From positions 16,244,001 to 16,308,000 of the forward strand of contig CM121342.1 in NCBI GenBank assembly GCA_051530055.1: DNA of 64,000 nucleotides. Reading direction: 5' to 3'. Shown here in pieces: positions 1-12,412 of the stretch (the stretch's first letter is position 1; each line of letters opens with the position of its first letter). The notes below the pieces were generated by a model that did no database searches, had not been told where the DNA came from, and saw nothing but the letters and a program-made list of their open reading frames with translations. Origin of the DNA: Neoechinorhynchus agilis. Its lineage: Eukaryota; Acanthocephala. Both the position numbers and the translations under genes were made by a program.

Positions 1-239
1 AAACGGAAAAATGATTGTTCACTCGAATCGATATAGAGGAAACCGATTCTCAAGATAAAAATATATCAGTGAAAAGTTCACTGGTGACATTCGAAGGCTG
101 CTTCGACGATAGAGAATGGATGTTTCTATTGCCCAGAGAAGTGCTCCTTTACTTAGGCGAATTCTGACGAGAACTGGACATCATGAAACGCGGGAAAAAT
201 GTTCGTCCAGGGAAGTTCGTGAGCACAACTGGCCGACAA

Positions 240-420
240 GATTCAATTTTCACTCGAAGATGCCGATGATAATAGCGAGTTCATCTACATAGGCAACACT
301 GAACGGCCTTTGCGCCAACGTGTAAAGAAACACGTTCGCAACGCACTTAATCAGGGCGCGAAATCATGGCCGCACCATGGGCAAAGTACCACCCAGAGTG
401 CCATAGCGATGGAGAAGTAA
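240..420 (+). mobile_element. GIY-YIG-like fragment, possibly from a Penelope-like element
   Basis: The plus strand reads a short stretch with FIYIGNTERPLRQRVKKH near 270-330. This resembles the YIG half of a GIY-YIG nuclease domain (YIG-x-T-x-R-x-L-x-x-R-x-x-x-H). Penelope-like elements carry such a domain at their C-terminus, and two better copies lie at 30.5 and 53-54.7 kb. There is no start codon and no recognisable RT part upstream. The match is short, so it could also be chance or a remnant of another GIY-YIG protein. Confidence 0.3.
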
Positions 421-1376
421 AACTCTCGACGCGAGTTAGGTTTGTGCTTAAGGATCCAGTGGGCACAATTTCTATCCCGAACTTTTGGAAGGGGATGGCG
501 TTTCCGCAGATACTGTGAGTTAGAGAGTTTTGGACAACAACTCGAGAAAACCCATAACTGCTAAAAAAGCAGGACGAACTTTCCTTTTCGATGTCTCCAC
601 TTTAAAGCACACTTCACAACTCCACGTTCCTTTGTAGATTCCTGAAGAAGCCATTCGGAAACAAAGATTTTTCTTTATCACTACAGCGAGCCAAGTGCCC
701 ATTTTAGAAAATAAAACTTGATTAAAAAGCGAATGTTTGTTTCATAAAAATCGAACGTTTATTAAGAAATCAATATCCCAATGGACTAATTAGCTTTTGC
801 GAGGGGGTTGAAACAATTAGGTTGAAGTGATACTCGGCGCATTGGGAGAACGAGTGCCGCCACCCGTGAAAGAGAGTGAGAGTTCGACCAAATAGCTCTA
901 GATTTCGCCGAAACACAATTCCATTTGAATTAAGTCGAAAAGTGCAGACTATACGACATTCAAGATAAATTCGGAACACTTTTTGATTCAATAATCAGCA
1001 TTTATTGCAACCTTCTGCAAATTTATGGGACCGAAACAAGGAGGTCGGAATAAAAACAACTTTGAGCGTATATCTCTCGGAAAAATCGTTCAGGTATTTC
1101 GAGTTCAATGGGTATTGCATTTTGCAAATTCATTGGATTTTATAGTAAACAAGGGCAATGCAAGTGTCGTTGCGGCTCAAGGATTATTAGATAGCTGCAT
1201 TTAACCGATTTGTGAGACCATATAAAACTTGCTTCAAACTTTTTTCCTTCACTTTCATATTGTTAACGTAAGTTATCTAAATATGCCTTTTAAAAAAATG
1301 GGAATCATGCTTTGTTAGGTTGCAATGTTAATATTGCACTTTAGTTCATCAGTTATAGTGTAATACTTTTCCGATC
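421..1376. other. no recognisable gene
   Basis: Only short open frames occur here (for example 520-702 and 770-991 on the minus strand), without recognisable domains. The right part is AT-rich and is the downstream flank of the minus-strand thioesterase gene. Confidence 0.5.
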
Positions 1377-2033
1377 CTAAGCCAGGAGTTTATCCATGAA
1401 CTGTTTGACGTAACTGATTTCTGCATCGTTAGACCCATGTCCAATGTCCGCGAATATTTTAAATTCTGTATTTTTAAATCCCTTCGACTTTAAGAACTCG
1501 GATGAATCCCGTCCGGATTTGAGTGGAACAATATTATCGTCATCTCCATGGCACATCAAGATCGGCATCTCCAACTGGTCCGAGCTAAAATTGATTTTTT
1601 GGATTTCTTTGTAAAGGACAAGCCAGGAACTCAATGCGAGAACACCTCTTAAAGGTTTACGTGGATGAGTGAGAGCTGAGTAGAGAGCCAAAGCTCCTCC
1701 CTGGCTAAATCCACCGATTGCAACTCGGTTAATCCCCGCACTAATTTCTTGATCGATTAGTCTGTGAATTATTTGAGTAGACATCTTTAATCCATGTTCA
1801 TCGGTCTTCACATTTTCAGTAAGTCCATAAATATCGAACCATGCAGGCATTTGCATCCCGGCGTTCAAAGTGACCGGCTTTATTGGAGCATTGGGAAACA
1901 CATACTTGACATGCGGCTCACGAATGAGTTCAAACGTTGAACACCAGCCCTTTCCGGTGTCGCCAAGTCCATGGAGAAAGATAAAGGTAGCGGTATGTTT
2001 AGTAGTAGCGCTCAGAACATACGGCTCATGCAT
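1377..2033 (-). CDS. LYPLA1: acyl-protein thioesterase (LYPLA1/APT1 family)
   Basis: A single-exon 218-residue alpha/beta-hydrolase. The family removes palmitate and other S-acyl groups from cytosolic faces of membrane proteins and also acts on lysophospholipids. Visible landmarks are HGLGDTG at residues 21-27 (oxyanion loop), the nucleophile elbow GFSQG with Ser110, PILMCHGDDDNIVP with the catalytic Asp at about 166, and GHGSN with the catalytic His at about 199. Human APT1 has Ser/Asp/His at matching spacing and about 230 residues, so this copy is essentially full length with a short N-terminus. The start was chosen because it is the first ATG before the first beta-strand and upstream sequence is not coding. 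No intron is seen. Whether it is closer to LYPLA1 or LYPLA2 cannot be decided by eye. Confidence 0.93.
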   Translation of the reverse strand: MHEPYVLSATTKHTATFIFLHGLGDTGKGWCSTFELIREPHVKYVFPNAPIKPVTLNAGMQMPAWFDIYGLTENVKTDEHGLKMSTQIIHRLIDQEISAGINRVAIGGFSQGGALALYSALTHPRKPLRGVLALSSWLVLYKEIQKINFSSDQLEMPILMCHGDDDNIVPLKSGRDSSEFLKSKGFKNTEFKIFADIGHGSNDAEISYVKQFMDKLLA

Positions 2034-3498
2034 CTTAGGGACGTGAAAATGGGATGAGGGAGAGAGTGCTCTTTCATTGGGTGCATTCGCCTAAGTGTGT
2101 GTGGGTTTTGAAATGCGGAGTATATCGATTTATAGTGTAGTCTAGGAAAAAACATTAGTATCAACGCCATTTGTTTTTATAAAGCGAAATTCAGTGCGCT
2201 CAAATAAAATCATTCATCAATTTAATAGATGGGTTCTGCCCCAATAATGCTATCGGTCGTTTCCGTACGATTAACAGTACGTGAAATTAATTGAAGACTT
2301 ATTGCATCTCGTGGTACCTTAGACCAATCTGACATTTGAACACAAGCGAAAAATGTGAAATTAAGAAATTCTCCGAATTTAATCGCTCAATTACGAATGA
2401 TATCAAAGTTCTCCTAAAAACGAATAGTATATGGGATTGCAATCAAGGCGAACTACGCATTCTTTTATTGATTTAAACTTATCTTAACTGCAAACGACTA
2501 TCCCTAATTCTATCATATGAAACCCTCTCAAAAAATATTATGAACACCTAGTTTTCTTACTTGTGTGAACTCTATGAAGTAAAAACAATTCGTCAAATAT
2601 ATCAAACACGAATTATGTACTTAATAAATCCTGGTTCAATGCATCAAAGGAACACTTCCATGTTTAGTACAAATTATAAGAATTGAAGGTTATGGTCCTC
2701 TTTTAAACTCAAAAACATTCTCAGGATTAAGCGAACAAACGTGTTTAAGCTCTTATTAAAAGAATATAAATTAAACGCCAAAACTCGAATAAAAATTTAT
2801 TAAGTCTCGAAATTAAAAGAATTTGAGCCGATAAGATTATGCTCTGAGCAACAAATAAGCATAAAATGTGGAATCTCTGAAAAAATTGCAACATGAAACA
2901 GTTTCGATTGACGAAGCATTTATAAAATCATTACTAAATTTAGGCCGATGCGTAAATATCGCTTCGACGAACAAAAGACGCCGATGCATATCTAAATAAC
3001 TAAGTTTCGAAATGAAATTATGTCGATAGCTATCGATATGTTGAAATAACTGAACAAGTCTACTGGTAGGATATTGTTGTAAGTTCAAAGCAATGCAAAG
3101 ATCAAAACGTTTGATTGAATCTATACTGTTTCAGCGGGTTTACTACATTCGATCAGCAAAGTTCACTCGGTAGCGATCGAATGAGTTCCCCCTTAACTTG
3201 AATGAAATGAGGCAACATTAGTGACAAGTACGGAGCTCTAAACTCAGCTGAACGATAGTTTTGCTTCATCGGTCTGTCTAGACATGAGATGCAAATGAGG
3301 AAGCGAAAATATTCTTTATTGTGTAAGGGAACTGAATGTTTCCCAGGTAAAATTGCGAACCATATTTCGGAAAAAGTTACTTTGTATGCCAACTGGTTTA
3401 AGAGTTTCAATAATAAAAATCGAGCCATTGCTGATCGAAGTTCCCCTTTAGTGCTCAAATCTAAAGTCTACACTTACATACGTAATGCTGGTTCATTA
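2034..3498. other. intergenic region, no gene recognised
   Basis: AT-rich sequence between two minus-strand genes. It contains unrecognised minus-strand open frames at 2837-3088 and 3153-3458 that lack domain signatures. The right end is the 3-prime flank of RAE1, the left end the upstream region of the thioesterase. An imperfect direct repeat (gatcgaa..gttcccc) occurs near 3173 and 3435. Confidence 0.5.
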
Positions 3499-4966
3499 TC
3501 ATGGTTTTTGTTTTTGCTTCATATCTTCTTGCACGTTTCTGAGATATATCCGGGGCTTCGCTCCTGCCTCAGCACCTTCGTATCCTTTGTGCCAGTCGTA
3601 TCCTTCAGCATATGCTGCCCATTTCCCGGTTGAATCAATATCGCAACACGTCAGGGGTTGCTTCTTTGCCAAGTCAGATCCCTTCAATTTCGTCCTAGAT
3701 TGCTTATCCCATAATCCATATTTGCCATCTGATCCGACTGTCATCATTGTATCATAAGCCGGATTAACGGCTATATCATTAACTGTGTACACTTCCTGGA
3801 ATCCAGCGGCATTCACCGGCAATCGATGGCATTTGAACGAAAATGTATCGCTTGAATGCTCAGGAGATATTGCGGTAACGCTAACGCGACCTTCGATGCT
3901 GCCACAAATGTAGCCACGAGGCTGACCAGTTCGAGGGTAAGCGGCTACGCATTTCACTTGGTATTTGAGGTTCGACTCAGTTTTGTGAAGATAGTCGCAG
4001 TGATCTCGGATAACGAATCATGAATCCTATTTTTAGTCAATTCTTAGGGTAAAACCAGACACTATTTTACACTTGTCACAATAGATTGACACTAAGAACA
4101 TTTTTTTGACGCCGAACGGCGGTGTCATAAGGCATGCAAATCATCGCCGATGATGATAGTTGAGAAGTTTAAGAGCTGAAATTTACAAAAAGAAGTCTAA
4201 TGAATGAAAATTCACGATAAAAAATCGACGCGTAACTTTTTCTTTAAAAAACCAAACTAAAAGGGTGTATTAATAATTGAAATGTTAGACAGTAAAGACT
4301 TATCAATTTACCTAATCAGGTTTTCGATCACTCCCCTTCGACAGTCACTGCGTCTTTCCTCCTACTGTACTCGACTGGCTGCGGTTCTAATGTATATATC
4401 CGTACCATTCGATCAGCGGTTACGACTACGGCCATCGGACCACAGACATCGGCGCAATAAACTCTCTCTCCCAGGTCGAGTTTCTTGATAGGCTCGGCCT
4501 GTCTAAGATCCCAGAACTTAAGCGTCCGGTCCCAAGATCCGGTCATAAGGCAACTGTAACTTGAGGTCTTGATGTAATTCACCGTTTTCACGGGTAAATC
4601 ATGAGCTGCCACTTGAATGTACTTGTCCTCGGCTAATGACCATCCTCGGACAATCTTATCACAGCCAGCCGTGAACGCGAAACGGCCGTCGTCAGACCAA
4701 CAACAGTCCAAAATACTGTGCCCGTGGTTCTTTTGAGCTTTAAGAACGGATGTTCCATTGTTCAAATCGACCTGCCAACATGCTACGTCGCCAGCCCAAC
4801 TGGAAGCCATTAAATAACATTCAGATAGTGCACCAGGAGAAAACTGGAGCCGACTTATCGTATCGGCAGGTACATTTAACACTTCAGTCTCTCCCGGTGA
4901 TACCGAAGATGCAGATTGGAGAGAACCAAAAATACTAGAAGATCCAAGCTTTCCAAAAACGCTCAT
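3499..4966 (-). CDS. RAE1: RAE1/Gle2 mRNA export factor, two exons
   Basis: WD40 beta-propeller protein of the nuclear pore mRNA-export pathway, which binds the GLEBS motif of NUP98. Exon 1 spans 4966 to about 4349 and exon 2 about 3975 to 3499. The inferred intron of roughly 373 bases has a GT donor (GTGACT) and an AG acceptor, and joins ...RRKDA to SNLKYQVKC, which aligns with the family's RRIESPLKHQHRC. The spliced protein is about 364 residues; human RAE1 has 368. Landmarks include an N-terminal SVFGKLGSSSIFG stretch with FG pairs, CWSDDGRFAFTAGCDK, MTGSWDRTLKFWDLRQ, GSIEGRVSV, FSFKCHR, VGSDGKYGLWDKQSRTKLK and YAEGYDWHKG, all in RAE1 order. The start ATG is followed directly by the family-type FG-containing N-terminus. 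The exact splice sites are inferred from protein alignment. Confidence 0.93.
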
Positions 4967-5231
4967 CTTGTCATGAAGCGAGTATTTTACCCCTTTTGCT
5001 AATTAAAATATGTTGAACTCTTTCGTATCTAAACCGCATTTTTAAAACGATTTTAGAATTTATTAATTGCCAGATAACCGAAATTTCGGATAATTTTACT
5101 ATGTATTTCTCGTAATTTTTTTAGTATGCTGAAGTTAAGAAACTTTACAAATTATTTATGTATTAGTTGATTTTGCTGAACTATCTATGGTCGTTTAAAA
5201 CAGAGTACTTTCTTGGATTATATTCGGAGGA

Positions 5232-5520
5232 GCCAACCTGTGTCAGAAAATTTGACATTCAATATATGTCCCAGCTGCTTACGAATTACCCCGTCGAGCT
5301 CTCCTAACAATTTGTCTTCTCCGAAACATGGAGCTGTTCTTAGCTTATGAAGCAATTTTGGCATATAGAGGCAATTCTTGATCAAGAAGAGACCCTCATG
5401 TGCCGAAAGCTCAGAAGTTCGGCGGCCGAGCACCTCCATTTTCGGGATTTGTGCGCGCAGGTCCTTCGCAACATTCTCAGCAAGAACGCAGCTCCCGAGG
5501 AGTATGAGCTGGTCAAGGGT
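5232..5520 (-). mobile_element. LINE fragment, second copy of the 43-46 kb element
   Basis: A 289-base piece that matches 43,708-43,996 almost base for base, with only a few substitutions seen by eye. On the minus strand it encodes part of the post-RT region (SCVLAENVAKDLRAQIPK, HEGLFLIKNCLYMPKLLHK). Both edges are sharp: homology stops at 5232 and at about 5520. The near identity argues for recent copying or recent sequence exchange. It lies immediately left of the gypsy-derived satellite element. Confidence 0.9.
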
Positions 5521-5654
5521 AGCAAAGATAGATGCTGACAAGTGTGTGGATCCTGTATTTTTTACATTAATAAAACGTGTTTATTATATTTATATATTTA
5601 TTTCCTTAATAAGCTCTAACAGCATTCGACAGCGTTTATTGGATTCGAACGATA

Positions 5655-5960
5655 TGGATAAAACCAAAGCATTTCAAATGACACTAACACTCGAAGCCGC
5701 ACAAGATCAAGCGAACGAGTATTTGCCGGGGTATCGCGATTCAGTAATTGATTCAGCGACAGAAAAAGATCGTATGGAGGGTCAAACTGAGACGCCGTCC
5801 AACGGAGAACATACGGTTGCTACGATTCAACGAGCACGAAAACAATGCCGGTATTGCGGGAAATGGTATCATCATAGGACTCAGTGTCCAGCACGAAATG
5901 CGGTCTGTCATTATTGCAATAGGCACGGTCATATTCAAGCTGTATGCGAGGTAAAGCTGA
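5655..5960 (+). mobile_element. gag C-terminal segment with tandem zinc knuckles (gypsy fossil)
   Basis: The plus strand reads CRYCGKWYHHRTQC followed by CHYCNRHGHIQAVC, two CX2CX4HX4C-type zinc knuckles as in nucleocapsid proteins of Ty3/gypsy elements. Upstream residues (MDKTKAFQMTLTLEAAQDQ) fit a gag C-terminal helix. The second knuckle is the start of the unit that is then repeated in tandem. Confidence 0.85.
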
Positions 5961-8900
5961 GAAGTAAAGGAAAAAGCATAGTGTCGACCATCGTCTCAAG
6001 TGCTACAAAATGATATGATTCAGCACTCGAGGACTCAATCATAGATATAGAACTCGATGGGTATGCATCGAAGGTACTCGTAGACAGCAAAAGTGCAACC
6101 AACTTCATTGACTCTGATTTAGTACGGCAGAACAACGCTGTCATTATTGCAATAGGCACGGTCATTTTCAAGCTGTATGCGAGGTAAAGCTGAGAAGTAA
6201 AGGAAAAAGCATAGTGTCGACCATCGTCTCAAGTGCTACAAAATGATATGATTCAGCACTCGAGGACTCAATCATAGATATAGAACTCGAAGGGTATGCA
6301 TCGAAGGTACTCGTAGACAGCAAAAGTGCAACCAACTTCATTGACTCTGATTTAGTACGGCAGAACAACGCTGTCATTATTGCAATAGGCACGGTCATTT
6401 TCAAGCTGTATGCGAGGTAAAGCTGAGAAGTAAAGGAAAAAGCATAGTGTCGACCATCGTCTCAAGTGCTACAAAATGATATGATTCAGCACTCGAGGAC
6501 TCAATCATAGATATAGAACTCGATGGGTATGCATCGAAGGTACTCGTAGACAGCAAAAGTGCAACCAACTTCATTGACTCTGATTTAGTACGGCAGAACA
6601 ATGCTGTCATTATTGCAATAGGCACGGTCATTTTCAAGCTGTATGCGAGGTAAAGCTGAGAAGTAAAGGAAAAAGCATAGTGTCGACCATCGTCTCAAGT
6701 GCTACAAAATGATATGATTCAGCACTCGAGGACTCAATCGTAGATATAGAACTCGATGGGTATGCATCGAAGGTACTCGTAGACAGCAAAAGTGCAACCA
6801 ACTTCATTGACTCTGATTTAGTACGGCAGAACAACGCTGTCATTATTGCAATAGGCACGGTCATTTTCAAGCTGTATGCGAGGTAAAGCTGAGAAGTAAA
6901 GGAAAAAGCATAGTGTCGACCATCGTCTCAAGTGCTACAAAATGATATGATTCAGCACTCGAGGACTCAATCATAGATATAGAACTCGATGGGTATGCAT
7001 CGAAGGTACTCGTAGACAGCAAAAGTGCAACCAACTTCATTGACTCTGATTTAGTACGGCAGAACAACGCTGTCATTATTGCAATAGGCACGGTCATTTT
7101 CAAGCTGTATGCGAGGTAAAGCTGAGAAGTAAAGGAAAATGCATAGTGTCGACCATCGTCTCAAGTGCTACAAAAACGATAAGGTCTCAGCACTCGATGA
7201 CTCAATCATAGATATAGAACTCGAAGGGTATGCATCGAAGGTACTCGTAGACAGCAAAAGTGCAACCAACTTCATTGACTCTGATTTAGTACGGCAGAAC
7301 AATGCTGTCATTATTGCAATAGGCACGGTCATATTCAAGCTGTATGCGAGGTAAAGCTGAGAAGTAAAGGAAAAAGCATTGTGTCGACCATCGTCTCAAG
7401 TGCTACAAAATGATATGATTCAGAACTCGAGGACTCAATCGTAGATATAGAACTCGAAGGGTATGCATCGAAGGTACTCGTAGACAGCAAAAGTGCAACC
7501 AACTTCATTGACTCTGATTTAGTACGGCAGAACAACGCTGTCATTATTGCAATAGGCACGGTCATTTTCAAGCTGTATGCGAGGTAAAGCTGAGAAGTAA
7601 AGGAAAAAGCATAATGTCGACCATCGTCTCAAGTGCTACAAAATGATATGATTCAGCACTCGAGGACTCAATCATAGATATAGAACTCGATGGGTATGCA
7701 TCGAAGGTACTCGTAGACAGCAAAAGAGCAACCAACTTCATTGACTCTGATTTAGTACGGCAGAACAACGCTGTCATTATTGCAATAGGCACGGTCATTT
7801 TCAAGCTGTATGCGAGGTAAAGCTGAGAAGTAAAGGAAAAAGCATAATGTCGACCATCGTCTCAAGTGCTACAAAATGATATGATTCAGCACTCGAGGAC
7901 TCAATCATAGATATAGAACTCGAAGGGTATGCATCGAAGGTACTCGTAGACAGCAAAAGTGCAACCAACATCATTGACTCTGATTTAGTACGGCAGAACA
8001 ACGCTGTCATTATTGCAATAGGCACGGTCATTTTCAAGCTGTATGCGAGGTAAAGCTGAGAAGTAAAGGAAAAAGCATAGTGTCGACCATCGTCTCAAGT
8101 GCTACAAAATGATATGATTCAGAACTCGAGGACTCAATCGTAGATATAGAACTCGAAGGGTATGCATCAGAAGGTACTCGTAGACAGCAAAAGTGCAACC
8201 AACATTATTGACTCTGATTTAGTACGGCAGAACAACGCTGTCATTATTGCAATAGGCACTGTCATTTTCAAGCTGTATGCGAGGTAAAGCTGAGAAGTAA
8301 AGGAAAAAGCATTGTGTCGACCACCGTCTCAAGTGCTACAAAATGATATGATTCAGCACTCGAGGACTCAATCATAGATATAGAACTCGATGGGTATGCA
8401 TCGAAGGTACTCGTAGACAGCAAAAGTGCAACCAACTTCATTGACTCTGATTTAGTACGGCAGAACAATGCTGTCATTATTGCAATAGGCACGGTCATTT
8501 TCAAGCTGTATGCGAGGTAAAGCTGAGAAGTAAAGGAAAAAGCATAGTGTCGACCATCGTCTCCAAGTGCTACAAAATGATATGATTCAGAACTCGAGGA
8601 CTCAATCGTAGATATAGAACTCGAAGGGTATGCATCGAAGGTACTCGTAGACAGCAAAAGTGCAACCAACTTCATTGACTCTGATTTAGTACGGCAGAAC
8701 AATGCTGTCATTATTGCAATAGGCACCGTCATTTTCAAGCTGTATGCGAGGTAAAGCTGAGAAGTAAAGGAAAAAGCATAGTGTCGACCATCGTCTCAAG
8801 TGCTACAAAATGATATGATTCAGCACTCGAGGACTCAATCGTAGATATAGAACTCGATGGGTATGCATCGAAGGTACTCGTAGACAGCAAAAGTGCAACC

Positions 8901-11880
8901 AACTTCATTGACTCTGATTTAGTACGGCAGAACAATGCTGTCATTATTGCAATAGGCACGGTCATTTTCAAGCTGTATGCGAGGTAAAGCTGAGAAGTAA
9001 AGGAAAAAGCATAGTGTCGACCATCGTTCTCAAGTGCTACAAAATGATATGATTCAGCACTCGAGGACTCAATCATAGATATAGAACTCGATGGGTATGC
9101 ATCGAAGGTACTCGTAGACAGCAAAAGTGCAACCAACTTCATTGACTCTGATTTAGTACGGCAGAACAACGCTGTCATTATTGCAATAGGCACGGTCATT
9201 TTCAAGCTGTATGCGAGGTAAAGCTGAGAAGTAAAGGAAAAAGCATAGTGTCGACCATCGTCTCAAGTGCTACAAAATGATATGATTCAGCACTCGAGGA
9301 CTCAATCATAGATATAGAACTCGATGGGTATGCATCGAAGGTACTCGTAGACAGCAAAAGTGCAACCAACTTCATTGACTCTGATTTAGTACGGCAGAAC
9401 AACGCTGTCATTATTGCAATAGGCACGGTCATTTTCAAGCTGTATGCGAGGTAAAGCTGAGAAGTAAAGGAAAAAAGCATAGTGTCGACCATCGTCTCAA
9501 GTGCTACAAAATGATATGATTCAGCACTCGAGGACTCAATCGTAGATATAGAACTCGAAGGGTATGCATCGAAGGTACTCGTAGACAGCAAAAGTGCAAC
9601 CAACTTCATTGACTCTGATTTAGTACGGCAGAACAATGCTGTCATTATTGCAATAGGCACGGTCATTTTCAAGCTGTATGCGAGGTAAAGCTGAGAAGTA
9701 AAGGAAAAAGCATAGTGTCGACCATCGTCTCAAGTGCTACAAAATGATATGATTCAGCACTCGAGGACTCAATCGTAGATATAGAACTCGAAGGGTATGC
9801 ATCGAAGGTACTCGTAGACAGCAAAAGTGCAACCAACTTCATTGACTCTGATTTAGTACGGCAGAACAACGCTGTCATTATTGCAATAGGCACGGTCATT
9901 TTCAAGCTGTATGCGAGGTAAAGCTGAGAAGTAAAGGAAAAAGCATAGTGTCGACCATCGTCTCAAGTGCTACAAAATGATATGATTCAGCACTCGAGGA
10001 CTCAATCGTAGATATAGAACTCGAAGGGTATGCATCGAAGGTACTCGTAGACAGCAAAAGTGCAACCAACTTCATTGACTCTGATTTAGTACGGCAGAAC
10101 AACGCTGTCATTATTGCAATAGGCACGGTCATTTTCAAGCTGTATGCGAGGTAAAGCTGAGAAGTAAAGGAAAAAGCATAGTGTCGACCATCGTCTCAAG
10201 TGCTACAAAATGATATGATTCAGCACTCGAGGACTCAATCGTAGATATAGAACTCGATGGGTATGCATCGAAGGTACTCGTAGACAGCAAAAGTGCAACC
10301 AACTTCATTGACTCTGATTTAGTACGGCAGAACAACGCTGTCATTATTGCAATAGGCACGGTCATTTTCAAGCTGTATGCGAGGTAAAGCTGAGAAGTAA
10401 AGGAAAAAGCATAGTGTCGACCATCGTCTCAAGTGCTACAAAATGATATGATTCAGCACTCGAGGACTCAATCGTAGATATAGAACTCGATGGGTATGCA
10501 TCGAAGGTACTCGTAGACAGCAAAAGTGCAACCAACTTCATTGACTCTGATTTAGTACGGCAGAACAACGCTGTCATTATTGCAATAGGCACGGTCATTT
10601 TCAAGCTGTATGCGAGGTAAAGCTGAGAAGTAAAGGAAAAAGCATAGTGTCGACCATCGTCTCAAGTGCTACAAAATGATATGATTCAGCACTCGAGGAC
10701 TCAATCATAGATATAGAACTCGATGGGTATGCATCGAAGGTACTCGTAGACAGCAAAAGTGCAACCAACTTCATTGACTCTGATTTAGTACGGCAGAACA
10801 ACGCTGTCATTATTGCAATAGGCACGGTCATTTTCAAGCTGTATGCGAGGTAAAGCTGAGAAGTAAAGGAAAAAGCATAGTGTCGACCATCGTCTCAAGT
10901 GCTACAAAATGATATGATTCAGCACTCGAGGACTCAATCGTAGATATAGAACTCGATGGGTATGCATCGAAGGTACTCGTAGACAGCAAAAGTGCAACCA
11001 ACTTCATTGACTCTGATTTAGTACGGCAGAACAATGCTGTCATTATTGCAATAGGCACGGTCATTTTCAAGCTGTATGCGAGGTAAAGCTGAGAAGTAAA
11101 GGAAAAAGCATAGTGTCGACCATCGTCTCAAGTGCTACAAAATGATATGATTCAGCACTCGAGGACTCAATCGTAGATATAGAACTCGATGGGTATGCAT
11201 CGAAGGTACTCGTAGACAGCAAAAGTGCAACCAACTTCATTGACTCTGATTTAGTACGGCAGAACAATGCTGTCATTATTGCAATAGGCACGGGTCATTT
11301 TCAAGCTGTATGCGAGGTAAAGCTGAGAAGTAAAGGAAAAAGCATAGTGTCGACCATCGTCTCAAGTGCTACAAAATGATATGATTCAGCACTCGAGGAC
11401 TCAATCGTAGATATAGAACTCGATGGGTATGCATCGAAGGTACTCGTAGACAGCAAAAGTGCAACCAACTTCATTGACTCTGATTTAGTACGGCAGAACA
11501 ACGCTGTCATTATTGCAATAGGCACGGTCATTTTCAAGCTGTATGCGAGGTAAAGCTGAGAAGTAAAGGAAAAAGCATAGTGTCGACCATCGTCTCAAGT
11601 GCTACAAAATGATATGATTCAGCACTCGAGGACTCGGTACCGTATAGTGAACTCGATGGGTATGCATCGAAGGTACTCGTAGACAGCAAAAGTGCAACCA
11701 ACTTCATTGCATCGAAGGTACTCGTAGACAGCAAAAGTGCAACCAACTTCATTGACTCTGATTTAGTACGGCAGAACAACGCTGTCATTATTGCAATAGG
11801 CACCGTCATTTTCAAGCTGTATGCGAGGTAAAGCTGAGAAGTAAAGGATAAAGCATAGTGTCGACCATCGTCTCAAGTGC
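5905..11880 (+). repeat. 233-bp satellite array, about 25 units, derived from gypsy gag/protease boundary
   Basis: A head-to-tail array with a 233-base period, very homogeneous by eye. Each unit contains the second zinc knuckle (CHYCNRHGH), a linker, and the beginning of an aspartic-protease-like region (GYASKVLVDSKSATNFIDSDLV). Unit junctions share the short string ctgtcattattgcaatagg with the original gag, which suggests unequal exchange or slippage at that point. Units fall into sub-variants (catag or cgtag; gaagg or gatgg) that are interleaved along the array. The unit near 7,105-7,340 differs from the rest over a short internal stretch. The last unit (11,590-11,820) has an additional internal duplication. 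Since 233 is not a multiple of three, the array as a whole cannot be one reading frame. Confidence 0.97.
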
Positions 11881-11934
11881 TGATCCAGGGCAAGCACTGC
11901 TACTGGAGAAACTCCACATGATTGAGTTTTTCAA

Positions 11935-12412
11935 TATAAAAGGAAACCTATGCTTAAATTCAGTTTGCTGAGTTGGATTAAACCAAGCCCTGTTTATGTC
12001 AGAAAATTCAATATAACGAACAAGAACGATGACAAAGTGGAGGAAGCTACAATAAAAGGTATAAATCCTTACAATGCACTCATTCGGTACAAAGATGGCA
12101 AGGAAGGTGTAATCTCGACCAGAGATCTGCCTCGACATCCACATAATCGGAGTACTAATGAAGAAATGGATAATTCTAACGATTCCTGAAAAATCGATGA
12201 ACCAGATTCGAATAACGATACTGGCCATGCAAACGCAGGAGGTTCAGACCGAACAGGTGTAGAAGGAAATCTCGACAAGACGTCTCTATGTGAAGGTGCG
12301 GAGGATGATACTGGAGCGAATAATGAGGACAACAGGAATCAGCGATTTGTACGCCGAGGGAAAAGGATACGGAGACCTCCCCCGTACCTCGAACAATATC
12401 AGTGGAGAAGAA
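11935..12412 (+). mobile_element. gypsy pol C-terminal domain (fossil)
   Basis: This is the region after the integrase core in Ty3/gypsy pol: PVYVRKFNITNKNDDK, EEATIKGINPYNALIRYKDG and STRDLPRHP form the small beta-rich C-terminal domain. It is followed by an acidic linker and the basic/proline tail RRGKRIRRPPPYLEQYQW. It lies in the same orientation as the gag segment on the other side of the satellite, so both probably belong to one original insertion. Confidence 0.75.

Noticed and set aside
2837-3458. Minus-strand open frames of 83 and 101 codons
   Set aside because: No domain, no codon pattern like the neighbours, no splice context; probably chance.
5935-11815. Chain of about 25 minus-strand open frames of 78 codons overlapping by four bases
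   Set aside because: They are antisense to the gag/protease-derived sense reading, and the regular overlap (ATGA) is a mere consequence of the 233-base period.
5905-11880. CRISPR-like regular repeat
   Set aside because: The whole 233-bp unit is repeated with no variable spacers, and the DNA is from an intron-containing eukaryote.
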